DNA of 14,562 nucleotides from an uncultured Eubacterium sp. (GCA_946611445.1 CAMODP010000029.1:1-14562), one strand, 5' to 3'; shown: positions 1-6,794, counted from the stretch's first letter. Numbers and translations are program-made. Notes: generated from the letters alone by a model not told the origin.

Positions 1-254
1 GTGGAGATATCTTCCGGCGTGACGCCCGCGGCGGCGTATTCCGCCTCAATCACGGCAAATACGCCGTCTCCGTCGATATCCGTCTCATTCAGGAACGGCG
101 TGAAGTACACCCGGCTGCGGTAAATGATTTCCTTATCGACGATCTGGATCCGGGGAACCGTGAAAGCAGATGCTTTATTTTCTATTGTCAGACGGCTGAT
201 CACCAGCTGCGTGGTGGTCGTGCCGATGTCGATTCCGATGCTGAGAATCTCCAT
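1..254 (-). CDS. eutA: Ethanolamine ammonia-lyase reactivating factor EutA, N-terminal part (cut by window edge)
   Basis: The first 84 codons of a minus-strand gene are visible; the rest lies beyond base 1. The protein opens MEILSIGIDIGTTTTQLVIS, the actin-fold phosphate-binding loop (DIGTTTTQ) of EutA, followed by VPR near residue 32 and a KEIIYRSRVYFTP block. I recall the same order of blocks in E. coli EutA (GIDIGTTTTQ, VPR, FTP). EutA uses ATP to release damaged cobalamin from ethanolamine ammonia-lyase EutBC in the cytoplasm. The start is set by GGGAGG six or so bases upstream of ATG at 254. It follows the small membrane protein gene by 83 bases on the same strand with no terminator seen, so it probably belongs to the TRAP/opine dehydrogenase operon. 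eutB and eutC would be expected just beyond the left edge but cannot be seen. Confidence 0.85.
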   Translation of the reverse strand, partial: MEILSIGIDIGTTTTQLVISRLTIENKASAFTVPRIQIVDKEIIYRSRVYFTPFLNETDIDGDGVFAVIEAEYAAAGVTPEDIS

Positions 255-337
255 GATTCCTCCCGATACATGGGAACCCTTCTGAAGCTGTCCTTCTCCC
301 TGTCCGCCGGGATCATTTTCTCCCCTCAGGCTGCGTC

Positions 338-826
338 TCAGAGAGCGTATGCTTCCATCTGTCTTGTCAGGCCGCTCTCAAATATGCCTTTAAAAAGGGT
401 GAACACCCGGAGATGCCACGGAAACAGCTCCTTCATATCTTTCCCGAAAAAGTCCTTGTTTTCCGGCACCTGGTATTCTGCGAGCTGCCATCTGCCGTCC
501 TTTCTCGTGAATGTCAGTCTTGCCGCCTCAGCTTCGGAAGAAGCGACGGCTTCCGGTCCCTGTTCCGTCTGCCTGTATACGCCTGTGCGGAAAATTCCCC
601 AGACCTGGAGGGTATCCCCGCCGGCGGCCGCCTGAAAGATCTTGTGGCCTTCCGCGGGAACCTCTTCCTCCCCCTGGGTTCCTGCCCTTGCCAGCAGCGC
701 CTGCGCCACAGCGTCTTCCACGCCCTCATCCAGAAACGGTCCGTGAACGAAAAACAGGAGCAGCAGTGCCAGGATGGAGGCAAGAAGCAGGAAAAACAGT
801 TTTTTTACCGATACAGACCGGAACAT
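338..826 (-). CDS. Small membrane-anchored extracytoplasmic protein of unknown function
   Basis: This 162-residue protein has a short basic N-terminus (MFRSVSVKK), one strong hydrophobic segment at about residues 10-28, and then a soluble, acidic domain that should lie outside the membrane. The start at 826 is chosen over an upstream in-frame ATG at 901 because AGAGG (836-840) sits 9 bases before it and because the longer form would overlap dctM by some 60 bases. The gene follows dctM by 13 bases, so it is coupled to the TRAP genes. The soluble part (VWGIFRTGVYRQ near 75-86, ARLTFTRKDGRWQLAEYQVP near 102-121, then FFGKDMKELFP) recalls the small extracellular tail domain found at the C-terminus of many clostridial M56/BlaR1-like proteins and as stand-alone proteins. 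That likeness is from memory and is not a function. No cysteine lipobox and no catalytic motif is seen. Confidence 0.75.
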   Translation of the reverse strand: MFRSVSVKKLFFLLLASILALLLLFFVHGPFLDEGVEDAVAQALLARAGTQGEEEVPAEGHKIFQAAAGGDTLQVWGIFRTGVYRQTEQGPEAVASSEAEAARLTFTRKDGRWQLAEYQVPENKDFFGKDMKELFPWHLRVFTLFKGIFESGLTRQMEAYAL

Positions 827-839
827 GGTGTGCAGCCTC

Positions 840-2153
840 TCAGTGCATAAACAGATTCGGCAGTATGAGCTTCGGCAGGAACGTAGCCACTGCCGGCACA
901 TATGTCGTGATAATCAGTGTCGGTATCCACGCGAAAATGATGAACGTCATGGTCGGTGAAAGCATCTTGTTGATCTTTGCGCCGCAGACACGTCCGCTCA
1001 GATACAGCATGGGGGCGGTGGGCGGCGTGATGTTGCCCATGCCCAGGTTCACGCCGAGGATCGCCGCGAAATGAACGGGATGTACGCCGATGCCCGTGAC
1101 GATGGGGATCAGGATGGGCGTGCACAGCAGGATGCCGCTGGTGTCGTCCATGAGCATGCCGATGATGATCATGAATATATTGACCATCATGAGGATCAGG
1201 ATCCGGTTGTCGGTCAGGCTCAGCAGCCCGTTTGCGATTGTGGTGGGCACATTCAGCATTGTCAGGAGCTTACTGAAGATCATAACCATGAAGAACATGA
1301 CCATGATAACGCCTGTCGTGCAGGCGGACTCTGTAAGTGCCTGCCAGAGGCCCTTGCCCTTAAGGCCCTTGTAAATAAACATACCGCAGGGCACAGCGTA
1401 CAGGACGCTGATGGCTGCCGCTTCGGTGGCTGTCATGATGCCGCCGTAGATGCCGCCCAGAATGATAAAGGGCATGATCAGCGCGGGGACTGCGTGCCAG
1501 GTTGCTTTCCCGGTGTTTTTCAGCCATTCTGCCCCCTGTTCCCGCTCCGGCTGAATGATATCCAGCTTTTTGCACTGGACTGCATTTACGATGCAGAGAA
1601 ACAGAACCAGAATGATGCCGGGAATGACGGTTGCCGTGAAGCAGGCCAGAACGGAGGTCCCGCTGGACCAGGCGTACAGGATCTGCGCGGAGCTCGGCGG
1701 GATCAGCAGACCCAGCGGGCAGGCCGCGGCGAGAAGCGCTGCGGTGTATCCCTTCGGATAGCCTGCTTTCGTCATGCGGGGCTCCATCAGGGCGCCGATG
1801 CAGGACAGTGTGGCTGAGGCGCTGCCAGAGATTGAGCCGAACACGGCGGATGTAATGACAGCCACCGCGCCGAGGCCGCTCTTGAAGCGTCCGACAAAGC
1901 GCTGGACCAGACCGATGAGGGCGTCGCCGATATGGCCTTTCTCCATGACCTTTCCCGCGAGAACGAACAGGGGGATGGCCAGGAGGATCGTCGAGTTGAT
2001 CTGCGAGTAGCCGCTGGCGAGCAGCGTACTGGGATTAAAATCCAGAGAATACGTGAGCCACAGGAATGACCCGCCGAACGCGAAGGGGATCGGCATGCCT
2101 ATGATCAGGCCCGCGATCAGAATGAGGATACTTATCACAACATGAATTGACAT
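840..2153 (-). CDS. dctM: TRAP transporter large permease DctM
   Basis: This 437-residue, very hydrophobic protein is the large (about 12 helix) membrane subunit of a TRAP importer, which drives uptake of a carboxylate-bearing solute with the sodium or proton gradient. Family landmarks include a TILLAIPLFVLAGKVME block near residues 54-71, SISGSASATLSCIG near 107-120, LGLLIPPS at 147-154, and a C-terminal GVNLGMGNITPP block. Length is normal for the family (about 425-440). The start ATG overlaps the dctQ stop by one base (TAATG), which implies translational coupling, and the downstream small membrane protein begins 13 bases after the stop. The substrate cannot be read from this subunit. Confidence 0.95.
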   Translation of the reverse strand: MSIHVVISILILIAGLIIGMPIPFAFGGSFLWLTYSLDFNPSTLLASGYSQINSTILLAIPLFVLAGKVMEKGHIGDALIGLVQRFVGRFKSGLGAVAVITSAVFGSISGSASATLSCIGALMEPRMTKAGYPKGYTAALLAAACPLGLLIPPSSAQILYAWSSGTSVLACFTATVIPGIILVLFLCIVNAVQCKKLDIIQPEREQGAEWLKNTGKATWHAVPALIMPFIILGGIYGGIMTATEAAAISVLYAVPCGMFIYKGLKGKGLWQALTESACTTGVIMVMFFMVMIFSKLLTMLNVPTTIANGLLSLTDNRILILMMVNIFMIIIGMLMDDTSGILLCTPILIPIVTGIGVHPVHFAAILGVNLGMGNITPPTAPMLYLSGRVCGAKINKMLSPTMTFIIFAWIPTLIITTYVPAVATFLPKLILPNLFMH

Positions 2154-2794
2154 TATTCATCCTCCTCCTTTCCTTCTTCTTCCGCGAGTCTGGCAGCTTC
2201 CGCCCTGGTGGGAACATCGATGTCCGGATATTTCGCCTTTACGGCGTCGGTGACATAGTCCCCCTTGTGCGGCTCGGAAAAATGTCCGTTCCGGCGGAAC
2301 AGCAGAATATTATGGATCAGATAATACACATGGTAGAATTCCATCAGCAGAAAGCCGAAGAACACTGCCGACTTGGGAATGACAAGCGGGATCTTCAGAG
2401 CCGTTGACAGTCCCCATTTCTTGATTTCCATCTGAAAATAGCGCCATGCCCATACCAGGACGATTGTGTTCACGACGATCGTAAGCACCTGGGCCACCAG
2501 CGCCAGGATATCCTTCGTCCGCAGGTTCTTGATATAGACATTCAGCAGATCCGCCTTAATGTGGCTGTCCTCATAGCTGCCATAGACGGCGCCCATGAAG
2601 TAGAGCCAGAAAGCAAACAGCATGATGACCTCATCCGATCCGTAAAAGTTTGCTTTGAAAATATAGCGGAGGATAACGGAATAGCACATGGCGGCGGTGG
2701 AGACCACGCTACCCGTTATCATCAGCACTTTAACGATGTTCTGGAGAATGTTCCAGAACGCTGTCTGAGTCAGATCAAAGTGTTTCGCAGGCAT
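2153..2794 (-). CDS. dctQ: TRAP transporter small permease DctQ
   Basis: This is the four-helix small subunit of the TRAP importer, 213 residues, with helices at roughly 18-40, 55-72, 95-117 and 140-162. The DctQ pattern is present: an arginine after helix 1 (R43 in ILRYIF), an acidic SDEV at 53-56 where the family usually has W-x-E-E, then WLYFMGAVYGS and HIKADLL (78-84). The C-terminal 45 residues form an unusually long, highly charged cytoplasmic tail ending in EEEGKEEDE. AAAGGAG lies about 7 bases before ATG at 2794. It is separated from dctP by 165 bases that contain a GC-rich hairpin and is coupled to dctM by a one-base overlap. Confidence 0.92.
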   Translation of the reverse strand: MPAKHFDLTQTAFWNILQNIVKVLMITGSVVSTAAMCYSVILRYIFKANFYGSDEVIMLFAFWLYFMGAVYGSYEDSHIKADLLNVYIKNLRTKDILALVAQVLTIVVNTIVLVWAWRYFQMEIKKWGLSTALKIPLVIPKSAVFFGFLLMEFYHVYYLIHNILLFRRNGHFSEPHKGDYVTDAVKAKYPDIDVPTRAEAARLAEEEGKEEDE

Positions 2795-2834
2795 CAGACC
2801 ATCTCCTTTTTAAATCCGGGGTTCAGGTTTTGAA

Positions 2835-2870
2835 ACAGCCGGGGCACGCGAGGAAAGCGGCCCCGGCTGT
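2835..2870 (-). promoter_or_regulatory. GC-rich hairpin between dctP and dctQM
   Basis: A perfect 11-bp inverted repeat (ACAGCCGGGGC at 2835-2845 and GCCCCGGCTGT at 2860-2870) encloses a 14-base loop. On the transcribed minus strand it is followed only by TTTCAAAAC, so it lacks the long U tract of a strong terminator. It sits just after the binding-protein gene and before the permease genes. A hairpin there commonly acts as a leaky terminator or as a 3' stabiliser that lets the binding protein be made in excess; that role is inferred. The rest of the 165-base gap also holds a smaller 7-bp stem (GCAGCTG/CAGCTGC, 2906-2923) and a 12-bp palindrome centred on GGTACC (2938-2949). Confidence 0.6.
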
Positions 2871-2959
2871 CTGCTGGTTAACCCTGTTCAGTTCCTGTGA
2901 ACCGGGCAGCTGGTTTCAGCTGCGCGTAAACGGCGCTGCCGGTACCGGCTCCGCAGCCC

Positions 2960-3970
2960 TTACGAATTGGCGTCAATCAGACCCTGCAGGATATCGTCGC
3001 CGATATTCTTGCCGAGTTTCGGCCAGGTCACGTCGATGATGTGCTGACGGTATGCCTGGAGTTCTTCATCAGTCAGCGGCAGAATCTCTACGCCGTACTC
3101 CTCCAGTGCCTTCAGTGCCTCTTCGTCGCCTTCCTTCGCGGTCTCAAAGCTCTTCTCGGATTCCTCTCTGAAGGTAGTCACGATCAGCTCCTGCAGATCC
3201 TCGGGCAGCGTGTCATATACATCCTGGCTCATGAAGAAGCCGATGTTCTCCGCGAATACATTGTACGGCACATAGTATTTGATGACATCGCGGAAGTCAG
3301 AATAGTTCAGCTGCGGTGTTCCGCCGATCCAGCCGTCGCATACACCGGTCTGCATAGCCGTGTACAGGTCTGCATAGGCGATGGTGGTGGCGGAGAAGCC
3401 CATGTCCTCTGTCACCAGGTTGTACACCTCGATCGCCGGGGCGCGGACCATCAGGTCCTTCTTGGAAGCGTTGACATCCTGATAGTTCTCCGGATATTTT
3501 GCGAAGCCGAAGCCGATCAGGCCTTCCACGTACATGCCCAGAAGCTTGATATTCAGCTCGCCGAGAATCTCCGTGTAGTTCTCGAAGAAATAGGATCCCT
3601 CGCCGAAGGCATCTCCCATGCCGTCATAGCCGTTGATCAGGTACGGGATGAAGTTCATCTCCAGACGGGAGTCATATTCCGACGGAACCGGGATCAGCGC
3701 CAGGTCAACAGTACCCTCCATCAGTTCCTGGAAAGTCAGTGTGTAGTCGCCGAGCTGGCTGGAAGGATACAGGGTGATCTCCAGACGGCCGTCAGATTCG
3801 GTCTCCAGTTTCTCTTTGATGCGTTCCAGGGCGGCATAGCCGAGGTGCTCTGTGTTATAGTGGGTTGCGAGACGCAGTTTGTACGTCTTTCCGGAATCAT
3901 CGGCCGCGACAGGCAGCGCCAGGGCCAGACATAATGTCAGGGTCAACAGAATGCTTACAAACCTCTTCAT
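2960..3970 (-). CDS. dctP: TRAP transporter solute-binding protein DctP
   Basis: This 336-residue exported protein delivers the solute to DctQM. It has a classic signal peptide (MKRF, hydrophobic to about 20, likely cleavage after VAA at 21-23) but no usable lipobox, since the only cysteine, C14, is preceded by leucine. Family landmarks are LRLATHYNTEHLGY near 32-45, GRLEITLYPSSQLGD at 61-75, MEGTVDLALIP at 84-94, and DLMVRAPA at 172-179. In that last block R176 matches the conserved arginine that salt-bridges a substrate carboxylate in TRAP binding proteins, so a carboxylate ligand is expected. AAAAAGGAGG precedes ATG at 3970. The gene starts 90 bases after the opine-type dehydrogenase stop with no convincing promoter of its own. 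Confidence 0.94.
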   Translation of the reverse strand: MKRFVSILLTLTLCLALALPVAADDSGKTYKLRLATHYNTEHLGYAALERIKEKLETESDGRLEITLYPSSQLGDYTLTFQELMEGTVDLALIPVPSEYDSRLEMNFIPYLINGYDGMGDAFGEGSYFFENYTEILGELNIKLLGMYVEGLIGFGFAKYPENYQDVNASKKDLMVRAPAIEVYNLVTEDMGFSATTIAYADLYTAMQTGVCDGWIGGTPQLNYSDFRDVIKYYVPYNVFAENIGFFMSQDVYDTLPEDLQELIVTTFREESEKSFETAKEGDEEALKALEEYGVEILPLTDEELQAYRQHIIDVTWPKLGKNIGDDILQGLIDANS

Positions 3971-4060
3971 TTCCTACCTCCTTTTTATAACGTTAACAGT
4001 GCTTTGCAACAACAGTTTCAGGCATCATCCGGCGTTTAACAGGAGTCTTTGCAGAAGATA

Positions 4061-5167
4061 TTATTTTTTTCCGGTCTTGACATACTGCAGGAGCTGGTCT
4101 TTGTCCATTCCCTCGATACCCAGTTCATCCAGGCCGCAGCCATCCTTCCTCCAGTCACGCTCATGTACGACATTGATGATATCGATAAAGCCGTTTGTCA
4201 GCGGCATCGGCACGCCCACGACCTCCGCGATTGCGCACCACGGCACCAGGCCGTACGGGATATCCTCTGTCAGATACCGGCTCTGCAGGCTGTTCGGTCC
4301 GCAGATGGGCGTCAGGCCGATGGAGCCGTGGCCCTCTTTGTACAGATCCTGCCATGTCCACTCATAGCCCTCCGGTCTTCCCGCAAAGTCTTCCATCGGT
4401 CTCAGATTGTAGCCCAGCACATTGCCCAGGGCTTTCCTCTCTTTGTCAAGGGCGATGTTCAGGCGGCAGGCGGACGGCGTCCAGCCCATCTCATACAGAT
4501 AGAAGTTCACGTGTGCCGTCTCAATGTTGGAAATGTTGAACAGCACCGGGCCCGCATGCCAGTCAGGATTGACGATGGCCAGGCCGCACTCCAGGACGTC
4601 TGTGTAGATCTTTTCGAACGGGAACAGGTCCTCTCTCATCTCGTCGATCAGCTCCGGTCCCTTTTCTGCTGGCAGGAACGCGATATTGATCGGATTGCGC
4701 CCGAACACATTTACGGTATCGGATCCCTTCGCGACCAGACGGGCGTCGTACGGAAGGTTGTTGGCGTCCGCAAAGACAGGGCAGTCCTCATCGCCCAGCA
4801 CATTCTTGAGAACCAGCGCAGAGAAGGCTCCGGGGAATGTGATGATGATCTGGTCGCTGTGCACGTGGCCTTTGAGCAGTTTCGCGTAACCGGCATGGGC
4901 AAAGGCCGGGCATACCAGACAGATATACCGGCATCCTTCTACGGCTTCCGCGATGTCATCCGTTACCTTGTTCAGCTTGACAGGGCCCTGCAGCTCTTTG
5001 ATGTTGCCCTGCAGAATGATGGTCTCCGTCTCGAAGACCTTTTTCATGTCATTCTTAAACTGTGGCATTTCGTACAAATTGACGGTATGCCCTTTCAGCG
5101 CAAACTCGGCGGCCATTGTGTGCGCGCCGTTTCCTCCACCAAGTACGGCAATTTTCTTGGGCGTCAT
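4061..5167 (-). CDS. Opine dehydrogenase family protein (octopine/nopaline dehydrogenase type)
   Basis: This 368-residue cytoplasmic enzyme has an N-terminal NAD(P)-binding Rossmann domain (IAVLGGGNGAHTMAAEF, residues 6-22) and a C-terminal octopine/nopaline dehydrogenase domain. Family enzymes reversibly join an amine or amino acid to a 2-oxo acid by reductive N-alkylation. H204 in NPDWHAGPVLFN (200-211) aligns with the catalytic histidine of the usual NPxPxxHP motif, though two residues seem to be missing between NP and His and the following proline is absent. RYLTEDIPYGLVPW (297-310) is the conserved C-terminal block. The length fits the family (about 360). AAAGGAG precedes ATG at 5167. 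It is the first gene of the minus-strand run leading to the TRAP genes and eutA, which suggests that the TRAP ligand is its substrate or product. The substrate is unknown. Confidence 0.85.
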   Translation of the reverse strand: MTPKKIAVLGGGNGAHTMAAEFALKGHTVNLYEMPQFKNDMKKVFETETIILQGNIKELQGPVKLNKVTDDIAEAVEGCRYICLVCPAFAHAGYAKLLKGHVHSDQIIITFPGAFSALVLKNVLGDEDCPVFADANNLPYDARLVAKGSDTVNVFGRNPINIAFLPAEKGPELIDEMREDLFPFEKIYTDVLECGLAIVNPDWHAGPVLFNISNIETAHVNFYLYEMGWTPSACRLNIALDKERKALGNVLGYNLRPMEDFAGRPEGYEWTWQDLYKEGHGSIGLTPICGPNSLQSRYLTEDIPYGLVPWCAIAEVVGVPMPLTNGFIDIINVVHERDWRKDGCGLDELGIEGMDKDQLLQYVKTGKK

Positions 5168-5375
5168 GTTCTTCCTCTCCTTTCCGCTGTTCTCTGTGTT
5201 ACCAGGCTTACATGATACTGTGAGTATGATGTCGTTAAATTTCAGACAATCGCTGTAGTTTTTTTAAATTATATTTCTATTTCTATATTTTTACCGCGGC
5301 GACTCTGAAATACATTATAATTTTATCATATTCTGTAAATTTCTAATATCCTGCAAAAGAGGGGATTTTCGAACT
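5168..5375 (-). promoter_or_regulatory. AT-rich leader and probable promoter region of the opine dehydrogenase/TRAP operon
   Basis: This 208-base stretch between the regulator's terminator and the dehydrogenase start is much richer in A and T than its surroundings, and no gene is seen in it. A perfect TATAAT lies at 5314-5319 on the minus strand, but no good -35 box is found at 16-18 bases. Weaker pairs exist nearer the gene (TTTAAC, 16 bases, TATCAT, at about 5239-5212). Because the upstream hairpin should stop transcription of the regulator, a promoter here is expected. GACAATCGC at 5245-5253 resembles GACAATTGC at 6737-6745 in the divergent regulator/livJ region and could be a shared regulator site. 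Confidence 0.4.
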
Positions 5376-5417
5376 AAAAAAAGAGTAATTTTCGTACTTT
5401 TGTACGAAAATTACTCT
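5376..5417 (-). terminator. Intrinsic terminator of the CdaR-like regulator gene
   Basis: A perfect 16-bp inverted repeat (arms 5382-5397 and 5402-5417, four-base loop at 5398-5401) is followed on the minus strand by an uninterrupted T run at 5376-5382. It begins 44 bases past the regulator stop at 5462. The stem itself is AT-rich, but its length and the U tract make this a convincing rho-independent terminator. On the plus strand no T run follows. Confidence 0.85.
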
Positions 5418-5461
5418 GTTATACAGACTGTATCTGTCCCGTTGTTATTCAGCTCCCGCGA

Positions 5462-6643
5462 TCAGGCCAGCCTGCTGCGTATATACAGCAGGAACAGCGG
5501 GATCACCTGCTGGAAATCATAGATGTCCAGCCCGTAGAGCTCCCGTATCCTCTGAAAGCGGTACGTCAGCGTGCTCTTGTGCACATGCAGCGCCCGGGCC
5601 GTATTGGTAAAATGGAAGCCATGCCTGCACCAGTTGTCAATGATCTCCATTATTTCCGCATATTTCTGGGATTGGAACAGTGCGTCCGGATAGACCGCCC
5701 TCACCGCCGCGCATACATCATCCGGCATTCCCGCTGCCAGTCTCTCCAGATTCAGATCGTAATACGTCAGAACCGTTTCCCGGCGCACGCCGGTCTGCAT
5801 GGCCCGCACGGCAAAGGCCGCATTCTCATACGACCTGCGCAGCTCCCCCAGCCCGCACGCTTCTGTCCCGATCCCGATCCGGAACTGTCCGAATCTGCGC
5901 AGCTCCTCCTCCATATGACGGCACCGCTCCGTCAGACCGCTCACGCCCTCCCTGGGCAGGCAGGCCAGGACCAGCTGCTCTCCGTCATTCCGCCTGCACA
6001 CGAAATCCTGCTGCAGGCGAAAAAAACGGCTCACCAGTTCGCCCTCCGCCGCGTTCCCGGTTTTTTGTTCAGCCTGCGGCTGCGTGACGGCAGATTTCTG
6101 GATCAGTATCACCGCCCGGGACAGTTCCAGATCTGCCCCCAGTTCAAGTGCCATGTTGCGGATTTCCTGAGGATGCGTGATCCTCGCATCGAAATGGATG
6201 ATCTCCCGCACCAGGTTCTGCAGCTTGTTGTCTATTCCGGCGGAGGCCTGCTGCCGTCTCTGGAAACCCATGAAGACCTGCGTCATCTGCTGCACGAGAG
6301 CGGCGTAGCCGGCAACCGTCTTCGGATCACCGGTTATGCCGATGGTGCCGATCACCCTGTTTTCCATGAGCAGGGGAATCGTGATGCCCGGCATGGTTCC
6401 GGACAGCCTGCGCACTGCCTCTTCGTCATGCCAGGTCGTCTGCCCGCTCTCGATGACCTCCAGAGACCCTTCATGCAGAGTGCCCTCCCTGTTTTGTATG
6501 TTGCTGGCGTAGACATATCCCTTCTCATCCGTCACCAGGACATTGCAGCCGATCGTCAGGCTGCTGGCCTGCACCAGCTTTTCACACAGCTCCTTGTCCA
6601 GCACATGGCTGATATTAACGGATGCTGCCGTATCCTCTTTCAT
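5462..6643 (-). CDS. CdaR/PucR-family transcriptional regulator (sugar diacid recognition plus C-terminal HTH)
   Basis: A 393-residue cytoplasmic DNA-binding regulator. Residues about 12-130 match the putative sugar-diacid recognition domain of CdaR (VLVTDEKGYVYAS at 35-47, HEGS at 57-60, GITIPLLMENRVIGTIGITG at 86-105). The middle (about 160-300) is the GGDEF-like domain of this family (IGIGTEACGLGELRRSYENA at 256-275). The C-terminus carries the PucR-type helix-turn-helix (NTARALHVHKSTLTYRFQRI at 347-366, then RELYGLDI). The start at 6643 is preferred over an ATG at 6763 because GGAGG (6653-6657) lies 9 bases before it and because the longer form would overrun the divergent promoters. Members respond to small carboxylates such as glycerate, glucarate, glycolate or allantoate. 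Divergent from livJ and upstream of the opine dehydrogenase, it is the likely local regulator of one or both. Confidence 0.9.
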   Translation of the reverse strand: MKEDTAASVNISHVLDKELCEKLVQASSLTIGCNVLVTDEKGYVYASNIQNREGTLHEGSLEVIESGQTTWHDEEAVRRLSGTMPGITIPLLMENRVIGTIGITGDPKTVAGYAALVQQMTQVFMGFQRRQQASAGIDNKLQNLVREIIHFDARITHPQEIRNMALELGADLELSRAVILIQKSAVTQPQAEQKTGNAAEGELVSRFFRLQQDFVCRRNDGEQLVLACLPREGVSGLTERCRHMEEELRRFGQFRIGIGTEACGLGELRRSYENAAFAVRAMQTGVRRETVLTYYDLNLERLAAGMPDDVCAAVRAVYPDALFQSQKYAEIMEIIDNWCRHGFHFTNTARALHVHKSTLTYRFQRIRELYGLDIYDFQQVIPLFLLYIRSRLA

Positions 6644-6652
6644 TTCCCGATT

Positions 6653-6657
6653 CCTCC
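6653..6657 (-). promoter_or_regulatory. Ribosome binding site fixing the regulator start
   Basis: GGAGG on the minus strand, 9 bases before ATG at 6643. No comparable site precedes the in-frame ATG at 6763, which also lies upstream of the extended -10 box at 6692-6700. Confidence 0.75.
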
Positions 6658-6691
6658 CCGGACCGCGGCTGAACTTCTGTATTCTCTGCGT

Positions 6692-6700
6692 ATTATAACA
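6692..6700 (-). promoter_or_regulatory. Extended -10 promoter of the regulator gene
   Basis: The minus strand reads TGTTATAAT, a perfect -10 hexamer (6692-6697) with the TGn extension. The -35 at 17 bases (TTCTTT) is weak, as is usual for extended -10 promoters. Transcription would start near 6685 and leave a leader of about 40 bases before the chosen start codon. Confidence 0.6.
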
Positions 6701-6720
6701 TGATTCATTCGTCAAAAGAA

Positions 6721-6786
6721 GATTGCGTATTATTGCGACAATTGCAATAAATAACCGCCGCAATCTTGAAATTCGGCCCCTGCAAT
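6721..6786. promoter_or_regulatory. ATTGC/GCAAT repeat cluster, candidate operator of the CdaR-like regulator
   Basis: Six copies of ATTGC or its complement GCAAT occur in 66 bases: 6722-6726, 6732-6736, 6741-6745, 6744-6748, 6760-6764 and 6782-6786. They form nested inverted repeats, including GATTGCG/CGCAATC (6721-6727 and 6759-6765), TATTGC/GCAATA (6731-6736 and 6744-6749) and the palindrome ATTGCAAT (6741-6748). The cluster lies between the two divergent promoters, one copy touching the livJ -35 and one inside its spacer. This is what a binding region controlling both genes would look like. Binding is inferred. Confidence 0.5.
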
Positions 6787-6794
6787 GGTATAGT
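6766..6794 (+). promoter_or_regulatory. Sigma-70-type promoter of the livJHMGF operon
   Basis: TTGAAA (6766-6771) and TATAGT (6789-6794) are separated by exactly 17 bases, each one mismatch from consensus. Transcription would start near 6801, about 50 bases before the livJ start codon at 6852. A GCAAT repeat sits in the spacer. Confidence 0.75.

Noticed and set aside
3971..4060. Promoter-like TTGTTG, 17 bases, TATAAA on the minus strand just before dctP
   Set aside because: Its start point would fall in or after the dctP ribosome binding site, leaving no usable leader, so read-through from the dehydrogenase gene is the simpler view.
5240..5310. TTTCAGA/TCTGAAA inverted repeat upstream of the opine dehydrogenase
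   Set aside because: Seven-base arms separated by 57 bases in AT-rich DNA are readily expected by chance.
3041..6703. Long plus-strand frames opposite dctP (297 codons), the opine dehydrogenase (388) and the regulator (374)
   Set aside because: All are mirror frames of well-supported minus-strand genes, without recognisable domains or plausible ribosome sites.
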